A stretch of 49,311 nt of DNA, taken from NCBI RefSeq assembly GCF_001431595.1, contig NZ_LDJO01000042.1, positions 1-49,311 of the forward strand. The letters are read 5' to 3'. The notes beneath the pieces were generated by a model that did not search any database, had not been told where the DNA came from, and saw only the letters and a program-made list of their open reading frames with translations. The translations under genes were made by a program, and so were the position numbers. Of this stretch, positions 49,014 through 49,311 are shown piece by piece. Position 1 is the stretch's first letter, and every line of letters begins with the position of its first letter. This DNA comes from Stenotrophomonas acidaminiphila (lineage in GTDB: Bacteria; Pseudomonadota; Gammaproteobacteria; Xanthomonadales; Xanthomonadaceae).

Positions 49014-49034
49014 CTATAGGACTACAATCTATAG
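49014..49034. promoter_or_regulatory. Paired CTATAG site, candidate XRE operator or promoter
   Basis: Two copies of the self-complementary CTATAG (49014-49019 and 49029-49034) with centres 15 bp apart lie about 45-65 bp upstream of the XRE start codon, in a short AT-rich stretch. That spacing fits a dimeric repressor touching successive grooves or a promoter -10 region. This rests on pattern only. Confidence 0.3.
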
Positions 49035-49221
49035 TGTTCATTTGGTGTTGCTATCCGTTTTTGTGGCTTTACGGAAATCCGCATCGGCGCGTTCCAGCAA
49101 AGCCGCGTAAGCGCATCCGTGCTTGCGCACGAAGGCGCAAATCCGGTTTCGCGGTTCTTGGACCGGCCAGCCTTTCGTAGACACTCGGACGCCATAATTG
49201 ATGGCAATGACCGAGGTGTTT

Positions 49222-49311
49222 ATGGGCAACAGCAAGCAGTACACGGATGAGTTCCGCGCAGAGGCGGTGAAGCAGGTAATCGAGCGCGGCTTTACAGTCG
49301 TGGACGTAGCC
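49222..49311 (+). CDS. IS3-family transposase OrfA (N-terminus), cut by the window edge
   Basis: 30 codons visible: MGNSKQYTDEFRAEAVKQV, then IERGFTVVDVA. This is the start of the HTH_Tnp_1-type DNA-binding subunit of IS3-like elements, in which the next residues normally complete a helix-turn-helix. The rest, the overlapping OrfB and the right end lie outside. The left inverted repeat should fall in about 49030-49200; I cannot place it without the other end. An in-frame ATG at 49207 is less likely to be the start. Confidence 0.8.
   Translation, partial: MGNSKQYTDEFRAEAVKQVIERGFTVVDVA

Larger units (their letters stand above)
37372..49311. mobile_element. Left part of an integrative island (ICE-type accessory region), open at the right edge
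   Basis: Begins at a tRNA-like junction with a tyrosine integrase and carries DUF1016 nuclease, RadC/JAMM, DUF932, a large ParB-like protein, DUF736, an XRE regulator and an IS3-type transposase start. RadC, DUF932, ParB-like and DUF736 genes together recur in the maintenance part of proteobacterial integrative conjugative elements. Long gene-free spacers and a low-GC cargo gene also contrast with the compact chromosome to the left. Transfer genes (relaxase, coupling protein, mating-pair genes) and the right end are not in view, so its mobility is unproven. Confidence 0.75.

Noticed and set aside
49038..49244. 68-codon minus-strand frame between the XRE gene and the transposase
   Set aside because: Its C-terminal part looks mildly protein-like, but it overlaps the transposase start, has no visible ribosome binding site and could be an IS end or a truncated gene remnant. 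Unresolved.

Overview
The window reads as a chromosome segment of a high-GC gammaproteobacterium of the family Xanthomonadaceae (Stenotrophomonas, Pseudoxanthomonas or a close relative). This rests on gene order (rlmE-ftsH-folP-miaA-hfq-hflX; pyrG-kdsA-eno-ftsB-ispD-ispF-truD; surE-pcm-yqaA-nlpD) and on protein wording I recognise from that family. I could not run a search, so the genus is a judgement.

From 1 to about 37.3 kb the content is ordinary chromosome. It opens with the 3' part of psd, whose last 119 bp are repeated just downstream, followed by two exported or membrane proteins of unknown function. A minus-strand block then carries RNA and protein quality-control genes (rlmE, ftsH, folP, miaA, hfq, hflX). 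Next come yhbY and an Mth938-like gene on the plus strand. A long minus-strand series follows, in transcription order pyrG, kdsA, a secreted protein, eno, ftsB, ispD, ispF, truD, then surE, pcm, yqaA, nlpD. Many junctions there are ATGA or TGATG overlaps, which suggests translational coupling. The series covers CTP, KDO, glycolysis, isoprenoid precursors, division, tRNA modification and stationary-phase repair. A plus-strand Smr gene sits among them. From 22 to 37 kb are parE, an S10 carboxypeptidase, a DUF47/Pit phosphate pair, a CorC/TlyC-ExoD pair, a luciferase-like oxidoreductase, a TrhO-type rhodanese, a DUF6164 protein, an FKBP lipoprotein overlapping a BaiN-like flavoprotein, an FMN GltS-like protein and a TviB-type nucleotide-sugar dehydrogenase.

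At about 37.3-37.4 kb lies a degenerate tRNA-Leu(UAA)-like sequence on the minus strand. Beside it starts a mobile island that runs off the right edge: tyrosine integrase, a translationally coupled PD-(D/E)XK nuclease (DUF1016), a RadC/JAMM protein, a low-GC RloC-like ATPase on the opposite strand, DUF932, a large ParB-like protein, a 69-residue protein, an NTF2-like protein, DUF736, an XRE regulator and the start of an IS3-type transposase. This set is typical of the accessory or maintenance region of integrative conjugative elements. No conjugation genes are visible in the window.

The most interesting parts are the RloC-like ATPase, which has a zinc-hook-like CxxC and a candidate anticodon-nuclease triad and is a compositional outlier; the long gene-free leaders in the island; a 30-bp hairpin present as inverted copies on both sides of the DUF736 cassette; and the tRNA-derived junction.
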